Assembly (NCBI RefSeq): GCF_007750395.1
Contig: NZ_CP036281.1
Location: 5,913,001-5,977,000 of the forward strand
Origin: Polystyrenella longa
Lineage (GTDB): Bacteria > Planctomycetota > Planctomycetia > Planctomycetales > Planctomycetaceae
Reading direction: 5' to 3'
Length of the DNA: 64,000 nucleotides
Shown here: positions 9,633 through 19,370 of the stretch, piece by piece
Layout of the letters: each line of letters starts with the position of its first letter
Numbering within the stretch: position 1 is the stretch's first letter
Position numbers and translations under genes: made by a program
Notes under the pieces: generated by a model
Database searches by the model: none
What the model was told of the DNA's origin: nothing
Seen by the model: the letters and a program-made list of their open reading frames with translations, nothing else

Positions 9633-10631
9633 ATGAACCATTCCCCCTTTCTCACTGCTGCTCTGTTTTTGTGTTGCCTGCTCCCCGCCCCCATATTGGG
9701 GGCAGAACCGGTCGCGAATCCGGCGCTTGATCAGGTAACGTCCCGGACGCCTAAAACTGTAGTTGAGCTGGACGAATGGTTAAAGAACATGGTTTGGTAT
9801 CACCAATATACTCCAGAGGAAATCATCCAAGCGACCGGACTACCAACGGAAGAAATTGAAGCGAAGCTCGTAGCGTTGAAAATTAATGCGGAGACAAAAC
9901 CGGCTCTCCCGGAAAACCAATTGCTCATGCTGCCCTACCCGGGAGGACGCCATCCGCGAATTGGTTTTTTGGAAGGGGCGATTGATCCTGTCCGCGAAAC
10001 CAAAATCAGTTTGTTCACTCCCTGGGATCCCGATTCGTATGTCGTGATGGATTTGCCGGAGGCCCTGTGGTCCAACCTGGGTTTAACTTATCTCGCCCAT
10101 GTTCATGTTCCCACAATCTGGTCGAAAGAGAATATCGAACTGGAGGCTCAGGAATGGACTCGAGCAGAGGATGGTTCACTCTTAATGAGTCGGACACTCC
10201 CCAACGGCATTCGTTACGACGCCACGGCCAGAGTTAACAAAGCGAAGAACCCGAATCAACGAGCCATGTTGATGACACTCAGTCTGACCAATGGAACCGA
10301 CTCTCCTTTAAAAGATCTTCGTGTGCAGAATTGCGTGATGCTGAAAGGAGCCCCCGAATTCGCCCAGCAGTCAAATGAGAACAAGCAGTTCCGCAATCCC
10401 TTCGTGGTTTGCAAATCCTCCGTCGGGAACCGGTACATCATTACCGCCTGGGAACGCTGCGTCCGCCCCTGGGGCAATAACCGCTGCCCCTGCCTGCACT
10501 CTGATCCTCAATTCCCCAACCTCGCCCCGGGCGAATCGGCCACACTCAAAGGCTGGCTATCCTTCTACGAAGGAGAAGATGTTGAGGGAGAGATGAAGCG
10601 CATTGAAGACGAGTACTTCACCGTAGAGTGA
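9633..10631 (+). CDS. Exported hypothetical protein
   Basis: A 332-residue protein. The ATG at 9633 is preferred over an upstream GTG because it places a signal peptide at the N-terminus (FLTAALFLCCLLPAPILGA). Residues 35-75 look helical and may be a small helix-turn-helix-like segment (YHQYTPEEIIQATGLPTEEI). The rest has a beta-rich look with paired LSLTNGTDSPLKDLRVQNCV and TLKGWLSFYEGEDVEGEMKR, and five cysteines including CVRPWGNNRCPC, possibly disulfide-bonded. I recognise it only as a conserved type in planctomycetes and related bacteria. Its function is unknown. Confidence 0.72.
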   Translation: MNHSPFLTAALFLCCLLPAPILGAEPVANPALDQVTSRTPKTVVELDEWLKNMVWYHQYTPEEIIQATGLPTEEIEAKLVALKINAETKPALPENQLLMLPYPGGRHPRIGFLEGAIDPVRETKISLFTPWDPDSYVVMDLPEALWSNLGLTYLAHVHVPTIWSKENIELEAQEWTRAEDGSLLMSRTLPNGIRYDATARVNKAKNPNQRAMLMTLSLTNGTDSPLKDLRVQNCVMLKGAPEFAQQSNENKQFRNPFVVCKSSVGNRYIITAWERCVRPWGNNRCPCLHSDPQFPNLAPGESATLKGWLSFYEGEDVEGEMKRIEDEYFTVE

Positions 10632-10737
10632 GCATAAGTTAAGATCTGGAAGAGTCATCTGACTCACAGATGAATAATTCAACCCCAGATGAACGCCTTC
10701 AAATTGTTACCACTCTTTAAATAGGTGATTGCTACAA

Positions 10738-11533
10738 GTGAATAACGATGTCTCTCAAGGATTTCCTCGAACGCTCAAAATCATAGGACTCCTGCTCGTC
10801 TGTTTGAGCTGCTTTACACTCGGGCGAGTTATGGATGCCTGGATAAAATTTCAGTCAAAGAGCGACCAGATCCAACAGTTCATCGAATAGGGTAAACAAT
10901 TCGAATCAGAGATAGACGAACGAAATCTTCACGGCGTATCAAGCTGACATTCAATCGATTGTGGACGGGAGTGAGGGACTGATTTCGGAACCTTACCGGA
11001 CTTCAACCGAGTTCGACATTGCTAACCTCGAGCGGCAGCGGCCTCAACGAAAACTTCCTAACGCGACTACGATAAGTTTCAATGAGAAAATCGCTTATAA
11101 AACCAATGATCTGGACGGGCTGATTGACTCATGGGATCGCACAAGCCAAAGCGGATCTCAATCTGATGTAGAGATTCGGTATGATTCTTCGCAGATCCCC
11201 TTATCTTACGATGAGGTTGAAAACAAAGAGGCACTCACTCGTGGCCTGTTCGAGTTTTACAGGGGAGAATCGGTCGCGATTGAGTTCTTATTACCAAGGT
11301 TATTGGAACTGTGGGAACAACCAGAACATTACGAGGTGATAAAACTAAACGGGCGTACGTCATTCTCACTAAAAAAGCAGAGGTTCCGGGCACCTTACTT
11401 GATTAAATCTTACTCCACCCACAACCCACAAGGACTTCTGCTCATTATCGACTGTGAAAATGATATCGAAAAACAGGAACTCCGGTTTAACTTGGAGTCT
11501 TACACGTTTTCTTTACGAACAAAATCTCAATAG
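10738..11533 (+). pseudogene. Single-span membrane protein gene with an in-frame stop and a frameshift
   Basis: The first frame opens with a GTG at 10738 and encodes a polar start and a transmembrane segment (LKIIGLLLVCLSCFTLGRV) before a TAG at 10888. Beyond that stop the same frame continues sensibly (GKQFESEIDE) up to about 10918. The protein then continues one frame later as EIFTAYQADIQSIVDGSEGL and on through a 190-codon open frame to 11533. Two lesions, one probable CAG-to-TAG change and one inserted base near 10917-10921, would rejoin a protein of about 264 residues. The function of the intact protein is unknown. The downstream part alone could still be translated from a GTG at 10961, but there it would lack its anchor. 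Confidence 0.6.
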
Positions 11534-11670
11534 CACCCCAGAAATCGAAGATAATTCAATAAGGCACGCCAACGCCCCTCACTCCCCTGAAAAGCATTTT
11601 GCTAAAAAGGTGAATTCGCCACATTATTTTGAATAGTTTCACCCGTCACCACACATTTTCTCTGTAGAGA

Positions 11671-13629
11671 GTGGGTGATTTCTATTTCGTAAGAGGGGGA
11701 AGATTCTTGGTCACGCGACCTGACGGCCAGTTACTGTCTGAAGTGGCAGCAGACGGATCGGAATCTGCATTTGAAGAACTGGTGCAGCGACATGGCTCTC
11801 TCGTTCTCAATCAGTCCCTGCGCCTGCTCTCCAATCGGCAGGACGCCGAAGACGCCACTCAAGCGGTCTTCCTGGTGTTATGGGAAAAGGCCTCCCGCCA
11901 GCAGAACAGCCTCAGCGTAGCGGGGTGGCTGCATCGGACAACGCAGTATGTCTGCCGCAATGCACAGCGTAGCCGACAACTACGCATAACCAAAGAACAG
12001 AGAGCGATGGAAACAATCGAGTCGTCCCCAAACGACAACGATCAGTGGAATGAAATCAAAGACGTCCTGGATGACGAACTGGATCGGCTTCCCGAAAAGT
12101 ATCGTTTGCCACTCATCCTGTTTCATCTCGAAGAACGGCAACTTACTGAAATTGCCGAACTCATGCATTCAAATTGTTCCACGATTGAAACTCGATTGCG
12201 GCGAGGTCGGGAAATGCTCCGCCAGCGGATCGTCCGTCGTGGAATCGCCATCAATACCGCCTCATTGATGGCGGTGATTGGCATTCACGCGACCACCTCC
12301 CATCTCTCCGTTTCCATAGTGACAGCGACCGTAAACTCCGCAAGTCTATTCGCGGCGGGACAGATTATTCCTACGACTCTGCTTTCCCCTCAAACTATCG
12401 CCCTCGCAAAGGGAGCACTTCCCATGTTGGCAAACACCAAGCTCAAGATCATCGTTGCCGCAATCGTAGGAGTTTTATTGTTGGGAGGCATGTCGAGCAT
12501 GATGATCAGAACAGGAGATCACTCCGACGCACCACAAACTGGCCTGGCATCGTCCGATTCCGATGCAGTAACCAGGCAGGAATTACTTCAAAACAATGCA
12601 GAAGATCGAGCAAGACTTCAGACGATTATTACCGCTCTGGAAAAACAGCGGGAGCAGGTGCAGAGTCTTTCCATTGAAACAAAGTCTTATGGTGAATTTT
12701 TTGTCGATCCCAAGGTGCTTGGTTCCTGGAAAAGATTTGCTTCACCCGGCTTACCAGATCCTACGTACGAGTTCGAGAAAACCTTTGCCTATGCGGTCGG
12801 TAAATATTATTGGCGACAGGTCAGTAGCACCAAACGAACATCGAGTGAGAACGATCAACTGGGCGCTCGCCGTGAAACATCTAACATTGAAAGAGGTTGG
12901 GATGGAATGCGTCTCTGGTCACGACTTGTCAACTTTCAGAATGGCCAGACTGTTCTCAATATATGGCCGTCGGAACCGACGACCTCATGGCCATACAATC
13001 CGGAGTATTTCACTAACATCGGTTGGGATTGCATGACCGCGTTAAACACCAATGATGAAGCAAGACTTCAACAGCATCGGAAATACGACTTCCTATCGCT
13101 GTTAAAGGAGGGCGTGTTCTCTATTGATCCGGGAACGACCAATCTGAACGGAGCTAATTGTGTCGTCTTACGCAGAACGCATGAAGTCGAACTGACGGAA
13201 TACAATCCGGCCACAGAAGAAAATGTGGTGGTCAACTCGACGAACACTGACTCGTATTGGCTGGACATCGACCGTGGATTTGCGATGCAGAAACGTGAAC
13301 ACGACAACCAGAGGTGGGGGTTAAGTCGATCCATCCACTCTGAATTCGTGGAGATCCTGCCCGGCCTCTGGTTCCCTGAGAAGATTCAGTCACTCACTTA
13401 CGCCCCTCCGGACGCGTCTCAGGAATATCAAGGAAAACTGGTCCGGAGCTGGAATTGCGATTTAATCCATTGGTCTGCGAACGATGTCCCCGACATTCTT
13501 TTCGAGGTCGTTACCAATCCCGGTGAAATCCTCTACGAGAACGGCAAGAAGAAAATCATCGACGAGAACAACCAACCCGTTGATTTTCCCTCCGAGAACC
13601 AGGAGACCGACCGCTTTCCGGAGCGATGA
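11671..13629 (+). CDS. ECF sigma factor fused to a membrane-anchored C-terminal domain
   Basis: A 652-residue protein. Residues 25-95 are sigma region 2 (ESAFEELVQRHGSLVLNQSL, then RQDAEDATQAVFLVLWEKA) and about 135-190 are region 4 (YRLPLILFHLEERQLTEIAE and a helix-turn-helix). A transmembrane helix follows at about 257-276 (IIVAAIVGVLLLGGMSSMMI), then roughly 370 residues predicted to lie outside the cytoplasm, starting with a helical LQTIITALEKQREQVQSLS. Such built-in C-terminal extensions are known in planctomycete ECF groups and may act as an internal sensor or anti-sigma part. A TTG at 11707, just after AGAGGGGGAAG, is an attractive alternative start and fits the usual family N-terminus (VTRPDGQLL). 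Confidence 0.85.
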   Translation: MGDFYFVRGGRFLVTRPDGQLLSEVAADGSESAFEELVQRHGSLVLNQSLRLLSNRQDAEDATQAVFLVLWEKASRQQNSLSVAGWLHRTTQYVCRNAQRSRQLRITKEQRAMETIESSPNDNDQWNEIKDVLDDELDRLPEKYRLPLILFHLEERQLTEIAELMHSNCSTIETRLRRGREMLRQRIVRRGIAINTASLMAVIGIHATTSHLSVSIVTATVNSASLFAAGQIIPTTLLSPQTIALAKGALPMLANTKLKIIVAAIVGVLLLGGMSSMMIRTGDHSDAPQTGLASSDSDAVTRQELLQNNAEDRARLQTIITALEKQREQVQSLSIETKSYGEFFVDPKVLGSWKRFASPGLPDPTYEFEKTFAYAVGKYYWRQVSSTKRTSSENDQLGARRETSNIERGWDGMRLWSRLVNFQNGQTVLNIWPSEPTTSWPYNPEYFTNIGWDCMTALNTNDEARLQQHRKYDFLSLLKEGVFSIDPGTTNLNGANCVVLRRTHEVELTEYNPATEENVVVNSTNTDSYWLDIDRGFAMQKREHDNQRWGLSRSIHSEFVEILPGLWFPEKIQSLTYAPPDASQEYQGKLVRSWNCDLIHWSANDVPDILFEVVTNPGEILYENGKKKIIDENNQPVDFPSENQETDRFPER

Positions 13630-13712
13630 AGGGTTTATTTAACGGAGATTGAAACTCCTAAGATTGGAGATAGTTCCTTCGACATAGGAAAGTTCGCTGC
13701 CCCTCTCTTACC

Positions 13713-15107
13713 TCACACTTCGAAGCTCTGGCCTCGTTCGGGGATGATGGGGGATTCGTTGCAGATGTCGCGAATTGATTCGGCCAGGGCCTGAGCGGAG
13801 TCGGGTTCGCCGTGAACGAGGAAGGTGTGGTTGATGCCTTCATCGCCCGCCAGATGTTCGTACCACCATTTCATATCGACGATGTCAGCATGCCCCGAGA
13901 GACCGTTGATCTTTTCCACCTTCGCCCGCAATGGAAATTCCTTGTTGAAGATTTTGACGTACTTCTGTTTCTCGACCAGTTTACGTCCGAGTGTATGTTG
14001 CGCCTGGAACCCAATGATCAGAATGATGTTCTTTTCGTCGGAAACGCACTGCGCCAAGTGGTGCGTCACTCGGCCTGATTCACACATCCCACTGGCGGCG
14101 ATGATGACGCAGGTCTCATCCAGGTCATTGATTTTCATACTCTCTTCCCGGGACTGCACATATCTGATTCCGGGAAAGTGATACAGATTGTCATCGTCCA
14201 TCAATGTCCGCTGTGCGGTGGCATCAAGCAGGTGTTGATATCGCTCATAGACTTTGGTCAGCCGATTCGAGAGGGGGCTGTCGACAAATACGGGGACGCT
14301 AGGGAGTTTGTTTTCATTCACCAGCTCATTCAAATAATAAACTACCTGTTGCGTTCGACCATTACTGAACGCCGGAATGATCACCTTCCCTTTATTCTTG
14401 AACGCTTCGTGGATGATTCGTTCCAGGTGATGTTTCACATCAGGTGCCGGGGGGTGAGTCCTGTTTCCGTAGGTAGACTCCCCAATCAGAATATCACATC
14501 CCTGTAAGGGGAACGGGTCGTGGAGCAGGGGCATGTTGCGGCGACCCAGGTCGCCCGTGAACACGAGTCGTTTGATCTCCCCTTCGTCTTCAATCTCAAA
14601 CCGCATCAAAGCAGAACCCAGAATGTGTCCGGCGTCGTACATCGTGACTTTGATTCCACGATCCAGTTCATGGGTCTCGCGGTACTCAAGTGTCTCGACC
14701 CGCTTCATCACCATTTCGACATCGTCTTCGTCGTATAGTGGTTCGAAGGGAGGGTGCGAGCCTTTGATGTGCTTAGAGAGGTAGCGAGCATCTTCCGCTT
14801 GAATCTTGGCGCTGTCTCGCAACATGATCTCGGCGATCTCGGCCGTAGCGGGGGTACAGAATATTGGTCCGCGAAAACCAGCTTTATAGATCCCGGGGAG
14901 ATTGCCACAGTGATCGATATGGGCATGAGAGAGAAAGATCGCGTCGAGGTCTTTGGGGTCGCAGAGGAAATGTTCGTTCTTCTCGCGAGACTCGGCTCGG
15001 TGGCCTTGAAAGAAACCACAGTCGAGTAAAAAACGATGCCGTTCCGTTTCCACCAGATGCTGGCTGCCCGTGACTTCACCAGCGGCTCCATAAAACGTGA
15101 TTTTCAT
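13713..15107 (-). CDS. Beta-CASP metallo-beta-lactamase-fold RNase
   Basis: A 464-residue protein with the metallo-beta-lactamase signature SHAHIDHCGNLP (HxHxDH), a second metal motif around FTGDLGRRNMPLL, and the beta-CASP region with IIPAFSNGRTQQVVYYL, VFVDSPLSNRLTKVYERY and AASGMCESGRVTHHL. The C-terminus has KINGLSGHADIVDMKWW and FLVHGEPDSAQALAE. These are the marks of the CPSF/beta-CASP family, whose bacterial members act as endo- and 5'-exoribonucleases. It stands alone on the minus strand. It is not RNase J, which has a different C-terminal domain and length. Confidence 0.92.
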   Translation of the reverse strand: MKITFYGAAGEVTGSQHLVETERHRFLLDCGFFQGHRAESREKNEHFLCDPKDLDAIFLSHAHIDHCGNLPGIYKAGFRGPIFCTPATAEIAEIMLRDSAKIQAEDARYLSKHIKGSHPPFEPLYDEDDVEMVMKRVETLEYRETHELDRGIKVTMYDAGHILGSALMRFEIEDEGEIKRLVFTGDLGRRNMPLLHDPFPLQGCDILIGESTYGNRTHPPAPDVKHHLERIIHEAFKNKGKVIIPAFSNGRTQQVVYYLNELVNENKLPSVPVFVDSPLSNRLTKVYERYQHLLDATAQRTLMDDDNLYHFPGIRYVQSREESMKINDLDETCVIIAASGMCESGRVTHHLAQCVSDEKNIILIIGFQAQHTLGRKLVEKQKYVKIFNKEFPLRAKVEKINGLSGHADIVDMKWWYEHLAGDEGINHTFLVHGEPDSAQALAESIRDICNESPIIPERGQSFEV

Positions 15108-15487
15108 GCGCGAATCGATTCAAGATTTGAAGAGGAGAAATGGAACGGAAGGATAGAGCGATGTCCAGCCCTTTTTCGTGTTCTATCATAGGGGAGGACC
15201 TGATTCAGGAAAACCGCATTGATCAGAAATTGACCCTGGGTTAAAACTCTACCTAAGATAGATTGAACACGTTTGTTTTCTCATGGTGTTTTCAACTGGA
15301 TGTATTCAACTGGTTGCATTCAATCGTTGTGGCTCTGATTCCGTTCGTTTTAACGACTGAGATCTTAGGCAACAGAGAACAGCATCCAGGCAGCAAAAAT
15401 CCACCATCAAGAAGATAAACGATTTGTTTCACCTGAAGTTCTGAAGCGCAAAGAACCAAAGCTAACGGACGCCCAAAGGAGGAACAC
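15108..15487. other. Divergent intergenic region
   Basis: About 380 bp between the beta-CASP nuclease gene and a hypothetical gene on the opposite strand. It should hold both promoters. A perfect ribosome binding site (AAAGGAGGAACAC) ends the region just before the ATG at 15488. No gene was found. Confidence 0.4.
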
Positions 15488-16018
15488 ATGCGAATTGTGC
15501 GAGATATCAATGCGCTGCGAAACCTGTTCGCCGCCACAACCGAGCAAACCTTTCAGTCCGAGCTGGGGGTGGTGAATCCCCGCTTTACCGACTACCTGGT
15601 CGATTTGTTGATCCGTTTTGTGCGTTACGACGCCATTCACAAGGTACGCAACAGTACCGGCCAGCGTTTGTACGAAGTCGCGGATATGCTGGCAGAGGCG
15701 GAAGAACGAACCGACTTGCCTCGTCGCGAAGTTTACCGGCACATCGGTGACTACTCTCTCTTCTGGGCCGGTCTCTATCCAGAAACGCTCAAACGCAAAC
15801 AGCAACCGAGCCACCGCGATCACCTGATTGATTATTTCCAACAGGGGAAGCGGTCTTATTACCTCGCCAGCACCTACGACGAGGAACCGTACCAGGAAGA
15901 AGCCATGGTCCTGCGCTGGCTCAGCGACGAATTCGAACTTTGCACCTACGGTCTTCAACGCGTCCGTCAGGAATGGGACCAACTCCTCCAGGAAACGGAC
16001 CATCCGGAGCATAATTAA
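15488..16018 (+). CDS. Hypothetical cytoplasmic protein
   Basis: A 176-residue protein whose ATG is preceded by an ideal AAGGAGGA site. It is charged and helical, with no signal peptide or membrane segment. Recognisable stretches such as GRYSLF-like HIGDYSLFWAGLYPETL and SYYLASTYDEEPYQEEAMVL suggest an all-alpha domain. The end region is acidic. I cannot link it to a characterised family; it looks like a conserved planctomycete hypothetical. Confidence 0.75.
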   Translation: MRIVRDINALRNLFAATTEQTFQSELGVVNPRFTDYLVDLLIRFVRYDAIHKVRNSTGQRLYEVADMLAEAEERTDLPRREVYRHIGDYSLFWAGLYPETLKRKQQPSHRDHLIDYFQQGKRSYYLASTYDEEPYQEEAMVLRWLSDEFELCTYGLQRVRQEWDQLLQETDHPEHN

Positions 16019-16044
16019 TCTGATGTGATTCAAATTCAATTCAG

Positions 16045-16776
16045 CTATGCCTCAGCCAGCTGTCGTGTGTTCGATTCAATGTCGATGATGACCTTCAAAA
16101 ACTCCATTAAAGCCATGGTTATAACATAAGTGAGACGACCGACGATTACATAGAAAGCGAAACCAATCACACCGAGTACAAAGGCTATCAACTTTTCGGA
16201 TAAAAAAGTGGCTTCATAAGCGAGGATTACAGAAAAAACAAAAGCACCTATCCCTGCAAGGATGTAAATACAAAATAGAATTTGCGCAAGAGACTTCAGG
16301 AAAGTCAAAAATCGGTTCAGATTGGGATATCGATCATCACCACCGCCCCAGAAAATACGTAGCCCGGAGTTTTTAAAACCGGTTAATTTCGAGGACGACT
16401 GCATGTCTGGGTATGCTTCCCTATGGACGCGATTGTTTCGCATCCTGCCCTTCTTCGATTTTGGTAGCGTTTCCAAATCGGAGAATTCATCCGCTCCATT
16501 GTGCTGGAAGTCTTCATAAGAATCCGAGTTCACCACGTCCTGGGGAGGCGCATCTTCCAAATCACTCAGGTTAAGATCACTAAGCTGAAGTGGTGGAGGA
16601 GTAACCGCCGCCTTAGCTTTGGATCGCATCTTGCGTGCGGGGATCCACTTCCGTGATGTTTCGTTGCGAACGTAAGCCATTTGTCGGACGTCGTCTCGTT
16701 CCAGCAACTCCCGCAATGCCTCATTCGTTAAAGGTCCGTGAATATTGTCCTCTATTCTGACATACCATTTGGACAT
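16045..16776 (-). CDS. GYF_2 domain membrane protein
   Basis: A 243-residue protein. Residues 1-50 form a GYF_2-type domain (SKWYVRIEDNIHGPLTNEAL) that in these bacteria is thought to bind proline-rich or other peptides. A polar acidic linker follows to about 130, then two membrane helices (about 155-180 and 185-215) and a C-terminal amphipathic tail with ALMEFLKVIIDIESNTRQLA resembling the DUF4282 type. The role is unknown, but one of three GYF_2 proteins in the window. Its 3' end almost meets that of the gene at 15488-16018, with 26 bp between them. Confidence 0.8.
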   Translation of the reverse strand: MSKWYVRIEDNIHGPLTNEALRELLERDDVRQMAYVRNETSRKWIPARKMRSKAKAAVTPPPLQLSDLNLSDLEDAPPQDVVNSDSYEDFQHNGADEFSDLETLPKSKKGRMRNNRVHREAYPDMQSSSKLTGFKNSGLRIFWGGGDDRYPNLNRFLTFLKSLAQILFCIYILAGIGAFVFSVILAYEATFLSEKLIAFVLGVIGFAFYVIVGRLTYVITMALMEFLKVIIDIESNTRQLAEA

Positions 16777-17648
16777 TGTTGGCCCCGTCCGGATCGTTAA
16801 AGAAGTTCTCGCAGTGAATTGTTAGCATGGGACTTTGTGCCTTCACTGTGGGATCTGAATCAAGTCTCATTAGAACAAACGTACCCTCCACGCTCTAATT
16901 TACCCAAGCAGCCTGGAGAATCTCTCGGTGATGAGGCGGTCGATACGAGAATTCAGGCTGAGTTTCGCTGAAGAATAGAGTCTTCCTAAGTCGTTTCCTC
17001 TGCGCCAGTTGATGCCCGTAACCTGAAGAGGTCACCACAGCGGTTCGAAAATCGGGCTCAAGCCGCCTGTCCAGCATGGCCGAAAAACTGCTGTAGATGC
17101 TCGATCTAATATCTGTTCCTCTAAGTGCTTACTGTATAGGCAGATACGTTTTGTTAACCAGCAAATTTGCGTTCGCCACCTTATTCGACTGGACTACTGA
17201 ATTCAGCAACGTCAAAATAATGAATCCGGTATTTCAGCCCGGTTCTGTTTCTGTTCAGGAAGTCGGCCTCATCGAGAGACCATTCTGGCAGAAGCTTCCC
17301 GACAGCGATGTTTACTGTAACTGGCCCTATTCACTTCAGCAGGTCCACGAAGCAGAGTCCGTTTTGACCCGCTGTCGTACTCTTTTAAGCGAAACGTAAT
17401 GATCGTTACTGAATTTAATCTCAATCCGCATCATCGCTTTCCCTTCGAGATTTTCTACGCTAAACGATTGCAGTAGACAAAGCTTCTCCATGAAGAGTCT
17501 CCCCGGCCCCACTTCTGGTTGGCCGCATTCATCACGACGGCTCTTTTCCCTCATCTTACCTTCGAATCAATTTCGATAATCGTCAGTCGGTCTACGGTCT
17601 GGATAGGTCAGACTCTGCCCCTGTCGCCCAAGCTACAAGTTGAAACGT
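16777..17648. other. Long intergenic region upstream of rpe, at most one doubtful small gene
   Basis: About 870 bp without a firm gene. A 59-codon frame beginning with an ATG at 17221 and ending at 17399 reads like a protein (with PFWQKLPDSDVYCNWPYSL) but lacks a clear ribosome binding site and any known family, so I do not list it as a gene. The 3' end probably holds the rpe promoter. Confidence 0.4.
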
Positions 17649-18356
17649 ATGGATCATTCCACCCGAAAACAGAAACTGCGAGCATGCCTGCCCACCATCG
17701 CTCCCTCCATGTTGAAATGTGACTATGGAAATTTGCAGGCAGAGATCGAACAATTAACACGTGACGGCGCTCAGGTACTGCATTGGGATGTCATGGACGG
17801 ACACTTTGTTCCCAATCTGTCTTACGGAGCGCTGTTGCTGAAATCGTTACGAAACAAAACCGACCTGTTCTACGACGCCCATTTGATGATCAGTGATCCC
17901 GACCGCTACCTGGACGACTACCTCGACGCTGGCTGCGATGCGATTACCTTTCATATCGAAGCGGTCCCCGAACCAACAGCCTTGTTGAAACGTATTAAGG
18001 ACGCCGGCGTACTGGCCGGGCTTTCGTTCAATCCGCAGACACCCGTCTCGGCAATTGAACCCTTCTTCGGCGAAACAGACCTCGTTCTGTTAATGAGTGT
18101 CGAACCGGGCTTTGGCGGGCAGTCCTTTATTGAATCCTCCGTCGAGAAAATGCAGCAACTGCGAACCGCCGCCGGACTGGACGTCATCTTATCCATTGAT
18201 GGCGGAATCGGCCCCGACACCCTCAGCGGTCCAGCCAGATCGGGCGCGGATCTCTATGTCGCCGGTAGTTCGGTCTTCGGAGAAGAAGACTACGGCGTCG
18301 CCATTCGCGAAATGGAAACACTCGCGCGGGATCAAGGTCCAACATACTCGAACTGA
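17649..18356 (+). CDS. rpe: Ribulose-phosphate 3-epimerase
   Basis: A 235-residue TIM-barrel enzyme that interconverts ribulose 5-phosphate and xylulose 5-phosphate in the pentose phosphate pathway. Visible motifs are APSMLKCDYGNL, the metal-binding HWDVMDGHFVPN, YDAHLMISDP, the loop LLMSVEPGFGGQSFI and the second metal and acid site LSIDGGIGPDT. All four metal ligands of the family appear to be present. The ATG at 17649 is preferred over a TTG three codons earlier. It heads a plus-strand run with the phosphatase-fold gene and accD. Confidence 0.95.
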   Translation: MDHSTRKQKLRACLPTIAPSMLKCDYGNLQAEIEQLTRDGAQVLHWDVMDGHFVPNLSYGALLLKSLRNKTDLFYDAHLMISDPDRYLDDYLDAGCDAITFHIEAVPEPTALLKRIKDAGVLAGLSFNPQTPVSAIEPFFGETDLVLLMSVEPGFGGQSFIESSVEKMQQLRTAAGLDVILSIDGGIGPDTLSGPARSGADLYVAGSSVFGEEDYGVAIREMETLARDQGPTYSN

Positions 18357-18431
18357 CAAACACGAAGGTGAGGGATTGTTCCCTTTCTTTCAAACACAAA
18401 ACATTACCTCTTCTCTTTTCGAAAATTCAGG

Positions 18432-19052
18432 ATGCCAGCAATTATGGCTTCAATCCTTTTAATTCATCCCGGTTGTACTGACTACGATGAGCAACGGCGT
18501 ATTCAGGGCCGACTCGATTTGCCGCTCAGTGACAAGGGAGAACATCAGGCCGACGATCTGGCGGAAATGCTTGCCGATGCGCCGCTGGAAGTGATCTACT
18601 GCGGTCCGTGTGAATCGGCACGGATGACGGCCGATCGAATCGCCGAGCGACTCGACATTTCCGTCGTCGAACTGAGCGGACTTAGCAACGTCGACCAAGG
18701 TTTGTGGCAGGGTATGAAGCTGGAAGATCTGCAACGGAAGAATCCGCACGTCTTCAAGCAATACCAGGAAACTCCGGAATCAATCTGCCCTCCCGAGGGG
18801 GAACTGGCGGCGGACGCGAAAAAACGCATTCAGAAAAGTGTGAATAAGATCCTCAAAGGGAAATCCCCTTGTGCGATCGTCGTGCCGGAACCATTGGCCT
18901 CATTAATTGCCTGCTCACTCAAATCGGAGCGGTTGGAATTCGCCCTGTTAAACAAAGCGGATAAATGCAAAGACTTCGTAGAAGTCATTCGGGATGACGA
19001 CTCAGTTTTCGCCGACGAAGAATTCGTCACACCTCCCGCCTCACCCAAATGA
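18432..19052 (+). CDS. Histidine-phosphatase-fold protein lacking catalytic histidines
   Basis: A 206-residue protein with the shape of the phosphoglycerate-mutase/histidine phosphatase family: ILLIHPGCTDYDEQRRIQGR, then SARMTADRIAERLD, then GLWQGMKLEDL. The family catalytic motif LIRHGET is here LIHPGCT, so residues 12-13 are His-Pro rather than Arg-His. The second catalytic histidine, usually in VVSHG, is replaced by VVPEP. The remaining fold motifs are well kept, which suggests a non-catalytic protein rather than a decaying gene. An ATG at 18444 is an alternative start. The partner or ligand is unknown. Confidence 0.78.
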   Translation: MPAIMASILLIHPGCTDYDEQRRIQGRLDLPLSDKGEHQADDLAEMLADAPLEVIYCGPCESARMTADRIAERLDISVVELSGLSNVDQGLWQGMKLEDLQRKNPHVFKQYQETPESICPPEGELAADAKKRIQKSVNKILKGKSPCAIVVPEPLASLIACSLKSERLEFALLNKADKCKDFVEVIRDDDSVFADEEFVTPPASPK

Positions 19053-19370
19053 AGAGCACGCCGTCGCCCGGTCTCCCGATCAGGTAGACGCGGATGGGGA
19101 GGAAGAGTAGCGAACCTGTTTAGTGACATTCACCAGAAATTCATGTAAACTCTACCGAATCTCAAGCGAGAATACGTGTCCCTTTGAACAGTTCCTGGCT
19201 GCAAAATGCTGGACTCGCTCTTGTTTCCATCGAAAAAACCGGATAAACAACGCCCAGCGCCAGAGAATCCCTGCGACAGAGCTTCCGGGGAATCGATACT
19301 ATAGAAGCAACCTGAATTTATCATCATCCCGGGAAATCTCTCCCGAGTCGATCGTAGAGCATGGAACCTC

